Assembly (NCBI RefSeq): GCF_019749255.1
Contig: NZ_JACWFH010000009.1
Span: forward strand, 186,001 to 250,000
From: Mesobacillus maritimus
Lineage (GTDB): Bacteria > Bacillota > Bacilli > Bacillales > Cytobacillaceae
Length of the DNA stretch: 64,000 bases
Direction of reading: 5' to 3'
Below, piece by piece: positions 45,659 through 55,689 of this stretch. Position numbers and translations under genes: made by a program. Position 1 is the stretch's first letter; each line of letters begins with the position of its first letter. Below the pieces are notes generated by a model. That model saw only the letters and a program-made list of their open reading frames with translations. It was not told where the DNA came from and searched no databases.

Positions 45659-46372
45659 CTACCGGGCGAGAGTAAAGGAACTCACACTTTTAGCTCCATG
45701 CTCTAGTAACACTTTAGCAGCATGTCTTAAGGTTGATCCTGTTGTATAAATATCATCCACAAGCAGGATTGTCTTTTCTTCTAGAGAAAACGCGGACTCA
45801 CCATCCACTTGAAAAACTTGTGGCAGATGAATACGGTCCGAGCGTGATTTCTTGGACTGCTTTTCTGTATGAATTCTGGTTAGCAGATGAGTCGGACGAA
45901 AACCCGCCTCGGTTATCAGTGCCTCTGCTTGGTTAAAGCCCCTCTCGTACAACCTTTCCTGACTTAATGGGATGGGGGTAAGTGCGTCAAAAGACAGGGA
46001 GGTTAGTTCTTCTTTTATCCTGCTAGTAAAAGCACGCACAAGAGTATAGTCACCACGATACTTATATTTGGCGATTACCTCTTTTAGAAAATCATTATAC
46101 TCATACAAAGATTTGTTTTGAGTAAGAGTCCCACTCCATGTAGAGTCCTGTCCCCAACGGATACAATCATAACAAAGCTCTTCCTTTCTATAATCAACCT
46201 CTAAAACGCGGCTACAAATGCCGCACCTCTCTCCTGAAAGGGATTTGAACTTATTTTGACATTCTTCACAAACCAATTGTTCTTCAGTCCCTAGCAACAG
46301 ACTAGTCCAAGAGATAACAGGGGTTCTAATTCCATGACATATTAGGCAATATTCATCTGAGAAAAGCTTCAT
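45659..46372 (-). CDS. comFC: Competence protein ComFC (phosphoribosyltransferase fold)
   Basis: 237 residues. N-terminal zinc-binding cysteines (CLICHG, CEECQNKF, CGIC, CYDC) precede a type I PRTase domain with the PRPP motif ILLVDDIYTTGST. ComFC is needed for DNA uptake in transformation and acts with ComFA at the cytoplasmic face. It overlaps comFA in an ATGA arrangement. comFB, which sits between them in B. subtilis, is absent. Confidence 0.93.
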   Translation of the reverse strand: MKLFSDEYCLICHGIRTPVISWTSLLLGTEEQLVCEECQNKFKSLSGERCGICSRVLEVDYRKEELCYDCIRWGQDSTWSGTLTQNKSLYEYNDFLKEVIAKYKYRGDYTLVRAFTSRIKEELTSLSFDALTPIPLSQERLYERGFNQAEALITEAGFRPTHLLTRIHTEKQSKKSRSDRIHLPQVFQVDGESAFSLEEKTILLVDDIYTTGSTLRHAAKVLLEHGAKSVSSFTLAR

Positions 46373-47874
46373 TCATCCAGCAACCCCTTTTTATACCCTT
46401 CCTTGTTCATGCTCACAATTTGCTTTTGCGCTAGAACCATCGCCTCGGTCTTTCCATAATGAAAGAAGGTTACCTCCCCGTTAGGAAATTGAGCGCTTCT
46501 CCCTGCACGGCCTGCAATCTGTACAAGCGCACTCTCCGTAAAAATTGAGTCTTCCGCCCCTAACACAGCGACATCAATATTGGGGAACGTGACGCCTCTT
46601 TCTAGAATGGTTGTTGTTAGTAAAATCAGGATTTCTTTGTTTCGCATGGAGTTCACTTTTTCTTTCCGATGTGGGTCTTCTGCATGAACAGCTTCAATAT
46701 TCGGATGGTAGTTGCGGAGTAGCGGTAGGATGAGCTCCATTGAGGCAATTTTAGGAGCAAAAATGAGTGCTTGCTTGTTCTTTTCTATTCTCTTCTTAAC
46801 CCAATGAACAAAGTTATCCGGTAGGGCTTTGTTGGCTAATTTCTTTCCCCAATTGCCACACCAAACAAACTTCGGAACAGGTAGCGGTTTGCGATGGTAT
46901 CGAGCTGGAATTGTGACAAATTCTCTTTTTCCCTGACGACATTCTCGCTGCCAGGTAGAACTTGGAGTTGCTGTTAAATAAATCATGGTAGAACCCGTTT
47001 TCCTTGCTTGCTGGACCGCAAACTGAAGGGTAGAATCAACGGAATAAGGAAAGGCATCCACCTCATCCACGATTACCGTATCAAACGCCTGGTAAAATCG
47101 CAGAAGCTGATGTGTGGTCGCAATGGTCAACCTGGAATATTTGTGACGATCTTCACTGCCGCCATATAACGAGGCAACTTCTATGTCTGGGAAAACAGCC
47201 TTTATGCGAGGTGTTAGCTCAAGAACAACATCGGTCCGAGGTGTCGCAATACAAACACGTCCGCCCTGATGAAGTGCTTGTTCAATTCCTTTGAACAATA
47301 CTTCGGTTTTTCCAGCACCACAAACCGCCCAAACAAGGAGCTCTGTCTGCTGTCGGGTGGCATGGACAACTGCGTTTGATGCGTGCTGTTGGCCTGCTGA
47401 CAAGGTCCCTGTCCATTGTAAAAGCTCCTGGTCCTTCACACTTCCCTCTATCTCTGGAAGCGGTCCTACCCAGCTAATAAGCGGCGTACAGCTACTTACA
47501 CGGCCCATCATCAGACATTGACGGCAGTAGACACAGTTTTCTCCACAGCGTGCACAAGGAAAGGTTGAAAACCAGCGATGGTCCTTCGTCCCACAGCGAA
47601 GACACTCTTTTTGCCTACCATTTTGAATAAGTGCCTTACGATAAATGAGATAGCCATTTTGATAATGTTCTTGAATTTCTTTTAGAGGAAAAGGGAGCTC
47701 TTCAAGTAACAACTGTTTTCCGGAAAGATAGCGTTGAAGTTCATGGTTAAAAGAAAACGAAGGTTGAAGTGGAATGTGAGGCAGTGAATCAATTTGAGAG
47801 ATGGTTTTTGTTTCTGGCCTGGTCTTAAGCAGCGGCGACGGAATTAATTGATAAGTATCTATAGCAAACCTCAT
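46369..47874 (-). CDS. comFA: Competence helicase-like ATPase ComFA
   Basis: 501 residues; an ATP-dependent motor that helps pull single-stranded DNA into the cell. An N-terminal zinc finger with C91, C94, C107, C110, C117 and C120 precedes the DEAD-like core. Walker A is CGAGKT (185-190), motif II is DEVD (270-273), motif III LTATPS, and motif VI QIAGRAGRS. All motifs look intact. The competence operon starts here; no ComK box was recognised upstream. Confidence 0.93.
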   Translation of the reverse strand: MRFAIDTYQLIPSPLLKTRPETKTISQIDSLPHIPLQPSFSFNHELQRYLSGKQLLLEELPFPLKEIQEHYQNGYLIYRKALIQNGRQKECLRCGTKDHRWFSTFPCARCGENCVYCRQCLMMGRVSSCTPLISWVGPLPEIEGSVKDQELLQWTGTLSAGQQHASNAVVHATRQQTELLVWAVCGAGKTEVLFKGIEQALHQGGRVCIATPRTDVVLELTPRIKAVFPDIEVASLYGGSEDRHKYSRLTIATTHQLLRFYQAFDTVIVDEVDAFPYSVDSTLQFAVQQARKTGSTMIYLTATPSSTWQRECRQGKREFVTIPARYHRKPLPVPKFVWCGNWGKKLANKALPDNFVHWVKKRIEKNKQALIFAPKIASMELILPLLRNYHPNIEAVHAEDPHRKEKVNSMRNKEILILLTTTILERGVTFPNIDVAVLGAEDSIFTESALVQIAGRAGRSAQFPNGEVTFFHYGKTEAMVLAQKQIVSMNKEGYKKGLLDE

Positions 47875-47931
47875 AGAACATAAACATCCGATTGTACTAG
47901 AGTATCCATAATATCCTCCTCATTTTTATAT

Positions 47932-47993
47932 AAAGAAAACGCCACTTCCAAGCTTTTTTATTATCAACCTAGAAATGACGTTTACTTAAGTAT
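47932..47993 (-). terminator. Probable terminator of degV
   Basis: On the minus strand AAACGTCATTTCTAGG pairs with CTTGGAAGTGGCGTTT (with G-T pairs) and is followed by TTCTTTATAT. Moderately convincing. Confidence 0.5.
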
Positions 47994-48015
47994 ACTTTTG
48001 AGACAGAAGACACAA

Positions 48016-48855
48016 TTACTTCTTGTACCAGCCCATCCCAAGCGCTCCTTCACCTAGATGTGTTCCAATGACAGGACCGAAATAACCAATAGAGAACTCT
48101 ACATTGGGGTATTTTGCCTCAAGCTCAGCCTTCCACTCGTTCGCTTCTTCCTCACGATTGGCGTGGATGATTGAAGCTCGATAGTTTCCACCGTTAGCTG
48201 CATCTTCTCCTAAAAGGTCTGAAACACGGTTAAGGGCTCTTTTCTTCGTGCGCACTTTTTCGTACGGCTCAATTTTTTTATCGACAAAATGAAGAAGTGG
48301 TTTAACCTGCAACAAACTTCCAATAAACGCCTGAGCATTGGAGAGCCGTCCTCCACGCTGTAAATGGCTTAAGTCATCGACCATAAAATATGCGCGCATG
48401 GATTCCTTCATTTCATTTAAACGCGGAATAATTTCGTCAGCACTCAAGCCTTGTCCTGCTAGTTCAGCCGCCTCTAACGCATAAAAGCCTTGAATCATAC
48501 AGGCTGTTTCCGAATCAAAAGGATACACTTGAATTCCTTCTACCATTGATCCAGCAGATACAGCTCCTTGAAAGGTTCCACTGATTCCACTAGAAAGATG
48601 AACGGAAATAACCGCATCATATTCCTTTGCTAGGGTTTCAAACAACTCCACAAACTGTCCAATTGGAGGTTGCGAAGTTGTTGGCAACTCACTGTCTTTT
48701 ACTTTTTTATAAAATTCTCCTGCGGTTACATCTATTTCTTCACGAAGAGATTCATTCCCAAAAATAACACTTAAGGGAATCATATGGATATTTAACTTTT
48801 CACGTAATTCCTTCGGGATGTACGCGGTACTATCCGTGACAACAGCCGTTTTCAT
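48016..48855 (-). CDS. degV: DegV family fatty-acid-binding protein
   Basis: 279 residues. DegV/FakB-type proteins bind a single fatty acid and, with a FakA kinase, feed exogenous fatty acids into phospholipids. Family segments: VVTDSTAYIPKELRE, TSQPPIGQFVELFE, HLSSGISGTFQGA, and the C-terminal YFGPVIGTHLGEGALGMGW with the conserved His-x-Gly-x-Gly. It is located between comFA and degU as yviA in B. subtilis. No fakA is adjacent. Confidence 0.9.
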   Translation of the reverse strand: MKTAVVTDSTAYIPKELREKLNIHMIPLSVIFGNESLREEIDVTAGEFYKKVKDSELPTTSQPPIGQFVELFETLAKEYDAVISVHLSSGISGTFQGAVSAGSMVEGIQVYPFDSETACMIQGFYALEAAELAGQGLSADEIIPRLNEMKESMRAYFMVDDLSHLQRGGRLSNAQAFIGSLLQVKPLLHFVDKKIEPYEKVRTKKRALNRVSDLLGEDAANGGNYRASIIHANREEEANEWKAELEAKYPNVEFSIGYFGPVIGTHLGEGALGMGWYKK

Positions 48856-49168
48856 GTATAGAATTACCTACCTTTTTTATCGCTAATTAACGAGTAGTTT
48901 CTCCCTGGCGAGACTTCGCGTGACGAAATGGGTATGTAAAGGGAGCAACAACCCGAAATGCTATATTCGTTCCACTTCCCAATATGAGAGGATTTCTCTT
49001 TTAGAAAGAATCACTAATATCTAGCATTGTGTCTATTTTCCATTTTATATGAATTCAATTTAAAATGCATTATTTTATGATAAAAGATAAAGACATACTT
49101 ACCAAACAGGTAAGTATGTCTTATAAGTGTTGGATACAATCCCCATTATCCATTTTCATGCGTTAAGT
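48856..49168. other. Gap between degU and degV
   Basis: About 310 bp holding the degU terminator (49088-49124) and the upstream region of degV. Nothing else recognised. Confidence 0.5.
49088..49124 (-). terminator. Terminator of degSU
   Basis: AAGACATACTTACC and GGTAAGTATGTCTT form a perfect 14-bp stem with a 5-base loop; a modest T-rich tail follows on the minus strand. Confidence 0.75.
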
Positions 49169-49855
49169 TTACTTAACCTCAACCCATCCGTTTTTTATTG
49201 CAACCACAACAGCTTGCGTACGGTCATTTACATTCATCTTTTGCAAAATATTGCTCACATGGTTTTTCACTGTTTTTTCACTAATATAAAGAGCATCGCC
49301 AATCGCACGGTTGCTTTTACCGTCAGCCAACAACTGAAGGACTTCACACTCACGTCTTGTTAGCAAATGAAGCGGTCGGCGGATTTCTACTCGAGAAATT
49401 GTTTGGACACTAGATTCGCCTTCTTGAATCGAAAGTCTTCTAAATTCCTTTACAAGATTATGAGTAACCTTTGGATGTAGGTAAGATCCACCATCTGCTA
49501 CCACTTTAACTGCGTTAATCAAAGCGTCGGCATCCATTTCTTTTAAAAGATACCCTGTTGCTCCTGTTTTCAGCGCATGTGTCACATAATTTTCATCATC
49601 ATGAATCGAAAGAATGATCACCTTCGCTTGCGGGTGCTTGGCAATAAGTTGCTGAGTCGCTTCAATACCATTAATATTTGGCATGTTAATGTCCATAATG
49701 ATGACATCTGGCTGATGAAGTTCAAATAAGTTCACAACCTCACTGCCGTCGTCCCCTTCTGCCACGACCTCAAATGAATGTTCAAAATCGAGAATACGCT
49801 TAACACCTTCTCTAAATAGCTGATGATCATCAATAATAATAATTTTTGTTCCCAT
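49169..49855 (-). CDS. degU: Response regulator DegU
   Basis: 228 residues. Receiver domain 1-120 with phosphorylated D55 ([10 protein letters not shown]) and K105-region [10 protein letters not shown], then a LuxR/NarL-type helix-turn-helix (about 160-225; [40 protein letters not shown]). Controls exoenzymes, competence, biofilm and, in many species, motility. It is phosphorylated by DegS encoded upstream. The gap to degS is about 150 bp. Confidence 0.96.
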   Translation of the reverse strand: MGTKIIIIDDHQLFREGVKRILDFEHSFEVVAEGDDGSEVVNLFELHQPDVIIMDINMPNINGIEATQQLIAKHPQAKVIILSIHDDENYVTHALKTGATGYLLKEMDADALINAVKVVADGGSYLHPKVTHNLVKEFRRLSIQEGESSVQTISRVEIRRPLHLLTRRECEVLQLLADGKSNRAIGDALYISEKTVKNHVSNILQKMNVNDRTQAVVVAIKNGWVEVK

Positions 49856-50004
49856 CTGTTTCGCCCTCCCTGTCTACTCATGCTTTCTGTCTTTTGTATC
49901 AATTGCAGGCGAAATTTCCTCATACCCGCTAGTACTTTCGCTTCTTTTCCTACCTAACACGGAAAGCCTTGTCCTCTTAAAAGAAAACTATTTTTTGGCC
50001 AACT

Positions 50005-51153
50005 TTAATTTTGACTCTCTAACGGCACGTGTATGACAACTTTGGTCCCACTGCCAATGGTTGAATCGATGTAGATTTCTCCATCTAGCAAATCGACTCG
50101 CTCTTTCATGCCAAGAATACCAAAAGACTGCATCTTCGTTTGGTTCAAATCAAAACCTTGACCATCGTCTTTTATCGTTGCCTTAGCCATTGCTTTTGTA
50201 ATGGTAAGTTCTACCTTTATCATTGAGGCTTTTGCATGCTTTAAAGCATTCTGAACCGATTCCTGGATCAGTCTAAACAGCGCAACTTCATATTTCGCCG
50301 GCAGCCTGTTTAGCTCACAGCTATGACTAAATTGAATTTTTACAGTCTTATGATACTCTTCGGTTGTAACTAGATATTTTTTGAGGGTAGGCACTAACCC
50401 TAAATCGTCAAGAGCCATTGGACGCAAATCATAAATAATTCTTCTAACCTCGTACAAAGCTGAGCGGACAATCACTTTCAAATCACGAATTTCTGCCATC
50501 GCTTCCTCGCCGCTTCGCTCTTTGTAAATTTTTTCAATGAGGTCAGAGCGCATCATCACATTCGCAAGCATTTGCGCCGGACCATCATGAATTTCTCGGG
50601 ATAGTCGCTTTCGTTCTTCTTCTTGCGCTTCTATAATTTTCAGTCCAAAGTCCTGCTTTTGTTTCGCTGTTTCTAACGCCTCTCCCATTTGACGGATGTC
50701 GCTCATCATATAATTCTTGACAACTGAAATTTGCGAGGAAAGATCTCCCGCCCGTTCAATCGTATTGGTAAGCCCTTCCAGTCGATGTTCGAGGTCGTTT
50801 CGTCTTTCTTTTAACTGCTTTTCAAGTTGTCGCTTCATTGTTAATTCCATTTGCAGACCATGGGCCACTTCGTAAGCCTCTTTGACTTCAGCTTCAGAAA
50901 AGTCTTTGAAATGCTTACTTACATCAGATAACTTTTTCCTTGCAGAACGAACCTGAAGCTCAAGCTTATCCCCTTCTTCGACAATCTTCGAAGAAAGCTG
51001 TTTAACTTCCTTTAATTCGTTTACGATCGATTCATAGTCTTGTCGGCATTGTTCGCCAATGCTGAATACTTCATTTTTACTATTTGTAACGGTGTCAATC
51101 ATTGTATCAAGAATATGATCAAGGGTTTTTGTTTCAATTTTTTTTAATACCAT
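50005..51153 (-). CDS. degS: Sensor histidine kinase DegS
   Basis: 382 residues without membrane segments. A long N-terminal coiled-coil sensor region (1-180) precedes the HisKA_3 domain with the phosphoacceptor H189 in LSREIHDGPAQML, the same position as in B. subtilis. HATPase boxes are NALKHAKASM, DDGQGFDL and GILGMKERVDLLDG. A cytosolic kinase that partners DegU. Confidence 0.96.
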   Translation of the reverse strand: MVLKKIETKTLDHILDTMIDTVTNSKNEVFSIGEQCRQDYESIVNELKEVKQLSSKIVEEGDKLELQVRSARKKLSDVSKHFKDFSEAEVKEAYEVAHGLQMELTMKRQLEKQLKERRNDLEHRLEGLTNTIERAGDLSSQISVVKNYMMSDIRQMGEALETAKQKQDFGLKIIEAQEEERKRLSREIHDGPAQMLANVMMRSDLIEKIYKERSGEEAMAEIRDLKVIVRSALYEVRRIIYDLRPMALDDLGLVPTLKKYLVTTEEYHKTVKIQFSHSCELNRLPAKYEVALFRLIQESVQNALKHAKASMIKVELTITKAMAKATIKDDGQGFDLNQTKMQSFGILGMKERVDLLDGEIYIDSTIGSGTKVVIHVPLESQN

Positions 51154-51356
51154 CGCAATTCCTCCAGCGATTTCTTTATCTTAGGATAAACGAATTACAC
51201 ATTGCTTATTAGAAGACGATGGATTACAGCGGTTTCCTAAATTTGAAATCACCTTTAAAAGATATCACCCTATAATAATCCATCATACCGTGAATTGGTA
51301 AAAAACATCTACAAATAGATTCCGTCAAATAACGGGACCTTTTGATAATAAGTACT

Positions 51357-51365
51357 ATTATACCA
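51357..51365 (-). promoter_or_regulatory. Extended -10 promoter candidate for degS
   Basis: On the minus strand TGGTATAAT (51357-51365) is an extended -10 about 200 bp before degS. The -35 is weak. The intervening leader of about 200 bases shows no recognised regulatory element. Confidence 0.4.
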
Positions 51366-51413
51366 TCCTATCATTTTACGAACATTAAAGTTTATTTACA
51401 TTCTTGACTCAAT

Positions 51414-51442
51414 TTGTCGCATTCGCTTTGTCGATTTATAAT
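51414..51442 (+). promoter_or_regulatory. SigA promoter candidate for yvyE
   Basis: TTGTCG (51414-51419) and TATAAT (51437-51442) with a 17-base spacer, about 30 bp before the yvyE ATG. It is back to back with the degS promoter region. Confidence 0.55.
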
Positions 51443-51479
51443 AGAGGGAAGAGATCAACAGTGAAAGGAGCAATATACC

Positions 51480-52118
51480 ATGCTGCCCCGCTATAAAACA
51501 GTAAAAGGCTACGGTGAACACGAAATCAACATTCAAAGATCAAGATTTATTGCCTACGTCGAGCGTGCTGAAACAGAGGAACAGGCTCAAGAATTCATTC
51601 AATCCATAAAAAAGAAAAACTGGGACGCCACACATAATTGTTCCGCCTATCTAATCGGCGAGCAAGACCATATCCAAAAAGCCAATGATGACGGTGAACC
51701 TAGTGGAACTGCAGGAGTTCCCATATTAGAAGTGCTTAAAAAGAAAAACCTAAAAGATACCGTCGTCGTTGTCACCCGCTACTTTGGTGGAATTAAGCTC
51801 GGTGCCGGTGGTTTAATTCGTGCTTACGGAAAAGCAACCTCCGAGGGTCTAAATGCCACAGGAATCGTGGAAAGAAAGCTTATGCGGGTCATGCATACAA
51901 CGATTGATTATACGCTTTTAGGGAAAGTCGAGAATGAATTAAGGTCTTCGGTTTATACACTTAAAAACATTCATTACTTAGAAAAGGTCGAGATTGAAAC
52001 ATTTGTCGAAGAAGGAGAGAAAGAGAACTTTTCTGCTTGGATGGTGGAGTTGACGAATGGGCAGGGAGAACTAGTTGAAGGGGAATTGATTTATTTAGAG
52101 GAAGCGTTAAACGGATAA
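51480..52118 (+). CDS. yvyE: IMPACT/YigZ family protein YvyE
   Basis: 212 residues with an N-terminal UPF0029/IMPACT domain (HEINIQRSRFIAYVERAETEEQA; WDATHNCSAYLIGEQ; NDDGEPSGTAGVPILEVL; VVVTRYFGGIKLGAGGLIRAYGKA) and a C-terminal ferredoxin-like domain. The eukaryotic relatives modulate GCN2; bacterial function is not established. Same relative position as in B. subtilis, between degS and the LCP gene. GAAAGGAG precedes the ATG. Confidence 0.92.
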   Translation: MLPRYKTVKGYGEHEINIQRSRFIAYVERAETEEQAQEFIQSIKKKNWDATHNCSAYLIGEQDHIQKANDDGEPSGTAGVPILEVLKKKNLKDTVVVVTRYFGGIKLGAGGLIRAYGKATSEGLNATGIVERKLMRVMHTTIDYTLLGKVENELRSSVYTLKNIHYLEKVEIETFVEEGEKENFSAWMVELTNGQGELVEGELIYLEEALNG

Positions 52119-52348
52119 ACTTTAACAAAATTCGCTAAAAAATGGCTATCGGCAGACAAATCGTAAGCTTACTAAATTATGCGAAAATATTTATAGACTA
52201 AAGTCCTAAATTTATTCGTTTTTACCAAAATATACGATTTACGAAAAACCAAATAAATTGTAAAATGGAAGATAGGTTAAAAAGGATTACAAACTCTATC
52301 GTTCTTATACATTCATAATTATAATTATAAATAGAAAAGGAGATTTAT

Positions 52349-53407
52349 ATGTCAGGTACTAGACGCACTGATCTTCATTATAAACCCAAGAAAAAAAGAA
52401 AAAAAATAGTCCGCTGGATTATGTTGCCTCTTCTCCTTGTTCTTGTTAGCGTGGTTGCCTATGGTGCACACCTATATAGTAAAGCTGAAACCGTGATGAA
52501 GGACTCTTATCAACCGGTTGACCGCGATAGCAAGCGAGCAAGTGTCAACCCATTTGAAGAAAACATTTCTGTATTATTCATCGGAGTTGATGATAGTGAG
52601 AAACGTAAATTTGACTCCAACTCACGTACCGACGCTTTAATGCTTGCTACTTTTAACAAGGATGAGAAATCAGTGAAATTATTAAGTATTCCACGTGATT
52701 CTTATGTATACATTCCTGACGAGGGGTACTCTGATAAAATCAACCATGCTCATGCCTATGGCGGTGTCGAGTATACACTCGAAACAGTGGAATATCTTCT
52801 CGATATCCCTGTCGATTATTATGTAAAAATGAACTTTAATGCTTTCATTGATGTTATTGACGCCCTTGATGGCATTAAAGTCGATGTTCCTTATACCTTT
52901 ACTGAACAAGATTCAAAGGATAGAGCTGGTGCAATTACCCTTGAAGAAGGATTGCAAACCTTAAATGGGGAAGAAGCCTTGGCACTGGCAAGAACCCGTA
53001 AGCTAGATAGTGACATTGAACGAGGAAAACGTCAGCAAGAAATTATAAAAGCTGTAATTAAAAAAGCAGCAAGTGTTAAATCTCTAAGTAATCATACAGA
53101 CGTTATTGAAGCAATTGGCGATAATATGAAAACAGACTTAAGATTTGAAGAAATGACGTCCTTTATTAATTATGCCGTTGCAGGAACTAGCTTAAATGCA
53201 GAAACACTAAACTTAGCTGGTGGCGACTCTAGAATAAATGGTATTTACTACTACCAACTAGACGAAACAGCATTAGCTGAAACAAAGACGACCCTAAAAA
53301 GACATCTCGGCTTAATTCCAGAAACGGACTTAGTAAGTGATACAGAAGAAAGCACAGAAGAAACAGTAGAGATGAGTACGGACACAACGGCAGCCCCTTC
53401 TTACTAG
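52349..53407 (+). CDS. tagV: LytR-CpsA-Psr (LCP) family wall teichoic acid ligase
   Basis: 352 residues. A basic cytoplasmic start, one membrane anchor (about 24-44) and an extracellular LCP domain (about 65-310) with NISVLFIGVDDSE, DSNSRTDALMLATFN, LLSIPRDSYVYIPD, HAHAYGGVEYTLETVEYLLDI and ALALARTRKLDSDIERGKRQQEII. The conserved Arg and Asp residues of the pyrophosphate-binding site are present. It transfers teichoic acid from the lipid carrier to peptidoglycan; the neighbour tagO supports this. The acidic Ser/Thr-rich C-terminal tail (332-352) is low complexity. B. subtilis has three paralogues; TagV is assigned by position. Confidence 0.88.
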   Translation: MSGTRRTDLHYKPKKKRKKIVRWIMLPLLLVLVSVVAYGAHLYSKAETVMKDSYQPVDRDSKRASVNPFEENISVLFIGVDDSEKRKFDSNSRTDALMLATFNKDEKSVKLLSIPRDSYVYIPDEGYSDKINHAHAYGGVEYTLETVEYLLDIPVDYYVKMNFNAFIDVIDALDGIKVDVPYTFTEQDSKDRAGAITLEEGLQTLNGEEALALARTRKLDSDIERGKRQQEIIKAVIKKAASVKSLSNHTDVIEAIGDNMKTDLRFEEMTSFINYAVAGTSLNAETLNLAGGDSRINGIYYYQLDETALAETKTTLKRHLGLIPETDLVSDTEESTEETVEMSTDTTAAPSY

Positions 53408-53471
53408 AGGGGTTTTATTTTATTCTTTAAGTACCCTGTTTAGGAAAATGTTATTTCCCGTTTCACTAACG

Positions 53472-53505
53472 AAAAGACCCAGTCATTTGACTGGATCTCT
53501 TATCT
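53472..53505 (-). terminator. Terminator of tagO
   Basis: On the minus strand AGATCCAGTCA and TGACTGGGTCT arms followed by TTTTCG. It overlaps the tagO stop codon and may also stop plus-strand transcripts from tagV. Confidence 0.7.
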
Positions 53506-54558
53506 GTTCTTTACATATTTACGTCCCTGTAACATGTTTAACAACGGACGATAATTTTTATCCACTAATCCAACGCTTTCAACGATCAATTCAATGGAAA
53601 GCAAGATGATGGTAATCAGCAATAAAGATCCCCACATTGTTGTTAACGAGAAGATAAACGCCGCTAAGCCAAACAGGGCACTAATGGCATAAATCAGAAT
53701 AACCGTTTGTTTATGAGTAAAACCAAGGTTCAGAAAGCAATGATGCAAATGCGATTTGTCTGGTGCAGATAACGGTGTTTTTTTGACAAGTCGACGTACG
53801 ATTGCAAAGATGGTATCCGTCATCGGAACACCTAAAATAATGATTGGAATGATAAAGGATATGAACGTGACACCCTTAAACCCGAGTAAGGAAAGCACGG
53901 AGATCATATACCCTAGAAATAACGCTCCAGTATCACCCATAAAAATCTTTGCGGGATAAAAGTTGTATTTAAGGAATCCCAATGTACTTACCAATAACAG
54001 AAAACCTACTGTTATAACGTAGACATCTCCCATAATGATGGCCATTCCGGAAATCGAAATTAAGGCAATGGATGAAACCCCTGCAGCCAAACCATCCAGA
54101 CCGTCGATTAAGTTAATCGCATTCGTCACTCCAACAATCCAGAGAAGGGTAATCATGATACTAAATCCTCCGAATTCAAGCATTCCACCAAAAGGTAAAT
54201 TGATGAAATTAACCTGAACGCCGCCCCAAACTACTACAATAAGCGCAGCAATGATTTGAGAAACTAACTTTACTCGTGCTGAAAGCTCGTAAATATCATC
54301 GAAGATTCCAGTAAGAACGATGACAAGACCACCTGCCATAATTCCAAGATGATGGGGACTATCAGGCCTCATAATAAAAAGACCTATCATAAAGCTAATA
54401 TAAATGACTAAACCGCCCAAACGCGGCATAATTTTCTCATGAACTTTTCGATCATTCGGTCGATCCGTGGCTCCTAATCGAAACGCCAACTTCTTTACAA
54501 TTGGTGTGATAAGGATGGAGCACATAAAGCATAATATTAAGGTCATGTAAAAAAACAT
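53500..54558 (-). CDS. tagO: Undecaprenyl-phosphate GlcNAc-1-phosphate transferase TagO
   Basis: First step of wall teichoic acid synthesis: links GlcNAc-1-P to undecaprenyl phosphate at the inner face of the membrane. 352 residues with about 10-11 membrane segments. Family loops: GATDRPNDRKVHEKIMPRLGG, NAINLIDGLDGLAAGVSS, FMGDTGALFLGY, and PDKSHLHHCFLNLG with the His-rich motif. The start is an ATG behind GGAGGG. It lies divergent-tail to tail with tagV, as in B. subtilis. Confidence 0.95.
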   Translation of the reverse strand: MFFYMTLILCFMCSILITPIVKKLAFRLGATDRPNDRKVHEKIMPRLGGLVIYISFMIGLFIMRPDSPHHLGIMAGGLVIVLTGIFDDIYELSARVKLVSQIIAALIVVVWGGVQVNFINLPFGGMLEFGGFSIMITLLWIVGVTNAINLIDGLDGLAAGVSSIALISISGMAIIMGDVYVITVGFLLLVSTLGFLKYNFYPAKIFMGDTGALFLGYMISVLSLLGFKGVTFISFIIPIIILGVPMTDTIFAIVRRLVKKTPLSAPDKSHLHHCFLNLGFTHKQTVILIYAISALFGLAAFIFSLTTMWGSLLLITIILLSIELIVESVGLVDKNYRPLLNMLQGRKYVKNR

Positions 54559-54638
54559 GGTGACCCTCCTTGTGATTAGGATGCCCCTATAAATAAGAAT
54601 AAAACAGGCATTTTTGATTTTCTTTATTGCCGATGATA

Positions 54639-54647
54639 ATTATAGCA
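54639..54647 (-). promoter_or_regulatory. Extended -10 promoter candidate for tagO
   Basis: On the minus strand TGCTATAAT is an extended -10 about 80 bp before the tagO ATG. The -35 is poor. Confidence 0.45.
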
Positions 54648-54850
54648 CAATCCCAAAAGAAGTGAATCGTTTTTCATAGTTTAGTAATGTTTTAGTAATA
54701 TATAGTAAGGTACCCAATTCGTCACGCATAGCACTTTATCGCAGTTGCATTATAATAAAAAAGGACTGTAATTAATATCCAATGAATAATAATTATTGCA
54801 CTCTTATAATTGGACGAATAAATCCTTAAAAAGTTTCAGAGGAATAAGTT

Positions 54851-55594
54851 TTATTTCCCTTTAGGAGTAAACTTAACTTTAAACACTTCAAGAACAAACT
54901 CCGGGAGCGCCAGCATTCTTCTCCAACGAGAAGGTTGTTTAACTAACCTATACAGCCATTCCACCCTTAAGGTCTGCCAGATTTTAGGCGCACGTTTAAC
55001 TGTACCAGCTAAGACATCAATACTGCCACCTACCCCCATGAAAATTCCATGCGAAAAAGAGTCTAGATGGCGTACAGTCCACAACTCCTGCCTAGGAACA
55101 CCAAGTGCAACAAGGACAATATCAGGCTGAAGCCTTTTTATATCAGCGGGGATTGTCTCTTCCTCCAGGTCAAAAAAGCCATGGTGTCTACCGACAAGCC
55201 TCAGCATAGGATATCGTTTCTCAATATTCGTAGCCGCCGCACTATTTACCTCTTCTTTGCCACCTAAAAGATACACCTTCCACCTGTTTTGATTAGCCAG
55301 TTCCAGTAAACGAATAGTCAGATCGTAGCCAGTCACCCGCTCGGGAATAGGGGTGTTTAATATTCTAGAGGCAAGAATAATCCCATAACCATCTGGGACG
55401 ATATAATTAGCATCTTTTAATGCCTCTTTATATTCTCCGTGTTTCTTAGCGTGCATGACAATTTCAGGATTGGCTGTGACAACAAAGGTCTTTTCCCTAT
55501 TATTTATTCTTTTAATGAATAGATTCACCATTTCTTCAAAAGTATTGGTAATGAAGGGGGTATCTAATATTTTTACGTACTTGTTGATTGTCAT
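54851..55594 (-). CDS. tagA: N-acetylglucosaminyldiphosphoundecaprenol ManNAc transferase TagA
   Basis: 247 residues of the WecG/TagA/CpsF family. Adds ManNAc to the TagO product, completing the disaccharide of the linkage unit. Visible family features: TANPEIVMHAKKHGEYKEAL, YIVPDGYGIILASRILNTP with the catalytic Asp region, VYLLGGKEEVNSAAA and VALGVPRQELWTVRHL, FMGVGGSIDVLAGTVKRAP. The C-terminal basic-hydrophobic end is the membrane-associating appendage. The start (55594) has a weak ribosome binding site. Confidence 0.93.
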   Translation of the reverse strand: MTINKYVKILDTPFITNTFEEMVNLFIKRINNREKTFVVTANPEIVMHAKKHGEYKEALKDANYIVPDGYGIILASRILNTPIPERVTGYDLTIRLLELANQNRWKVYLLGGKEEVNSAAATNIEKRYPMLRLVGRHHGFFDLEEETIPADIKRLQPDIVLVALGVPRQELWTVRHLDSFSHGIFMGVGGSIDVLAGTVKRAPKIWQTLRVEWLYRLVKQPSRWRRMLALPEFVLEVFKVKFTPKGK

Positions 55595-55689
55595 ATCTTA
55601 TATGCTCATTTCTTTATTAGAGTATAAGTGTAAAGTCTAAATTAAAGGTAAAGGCCTATTTCCTCAGAAACAGACCCCCTAAATTCAAA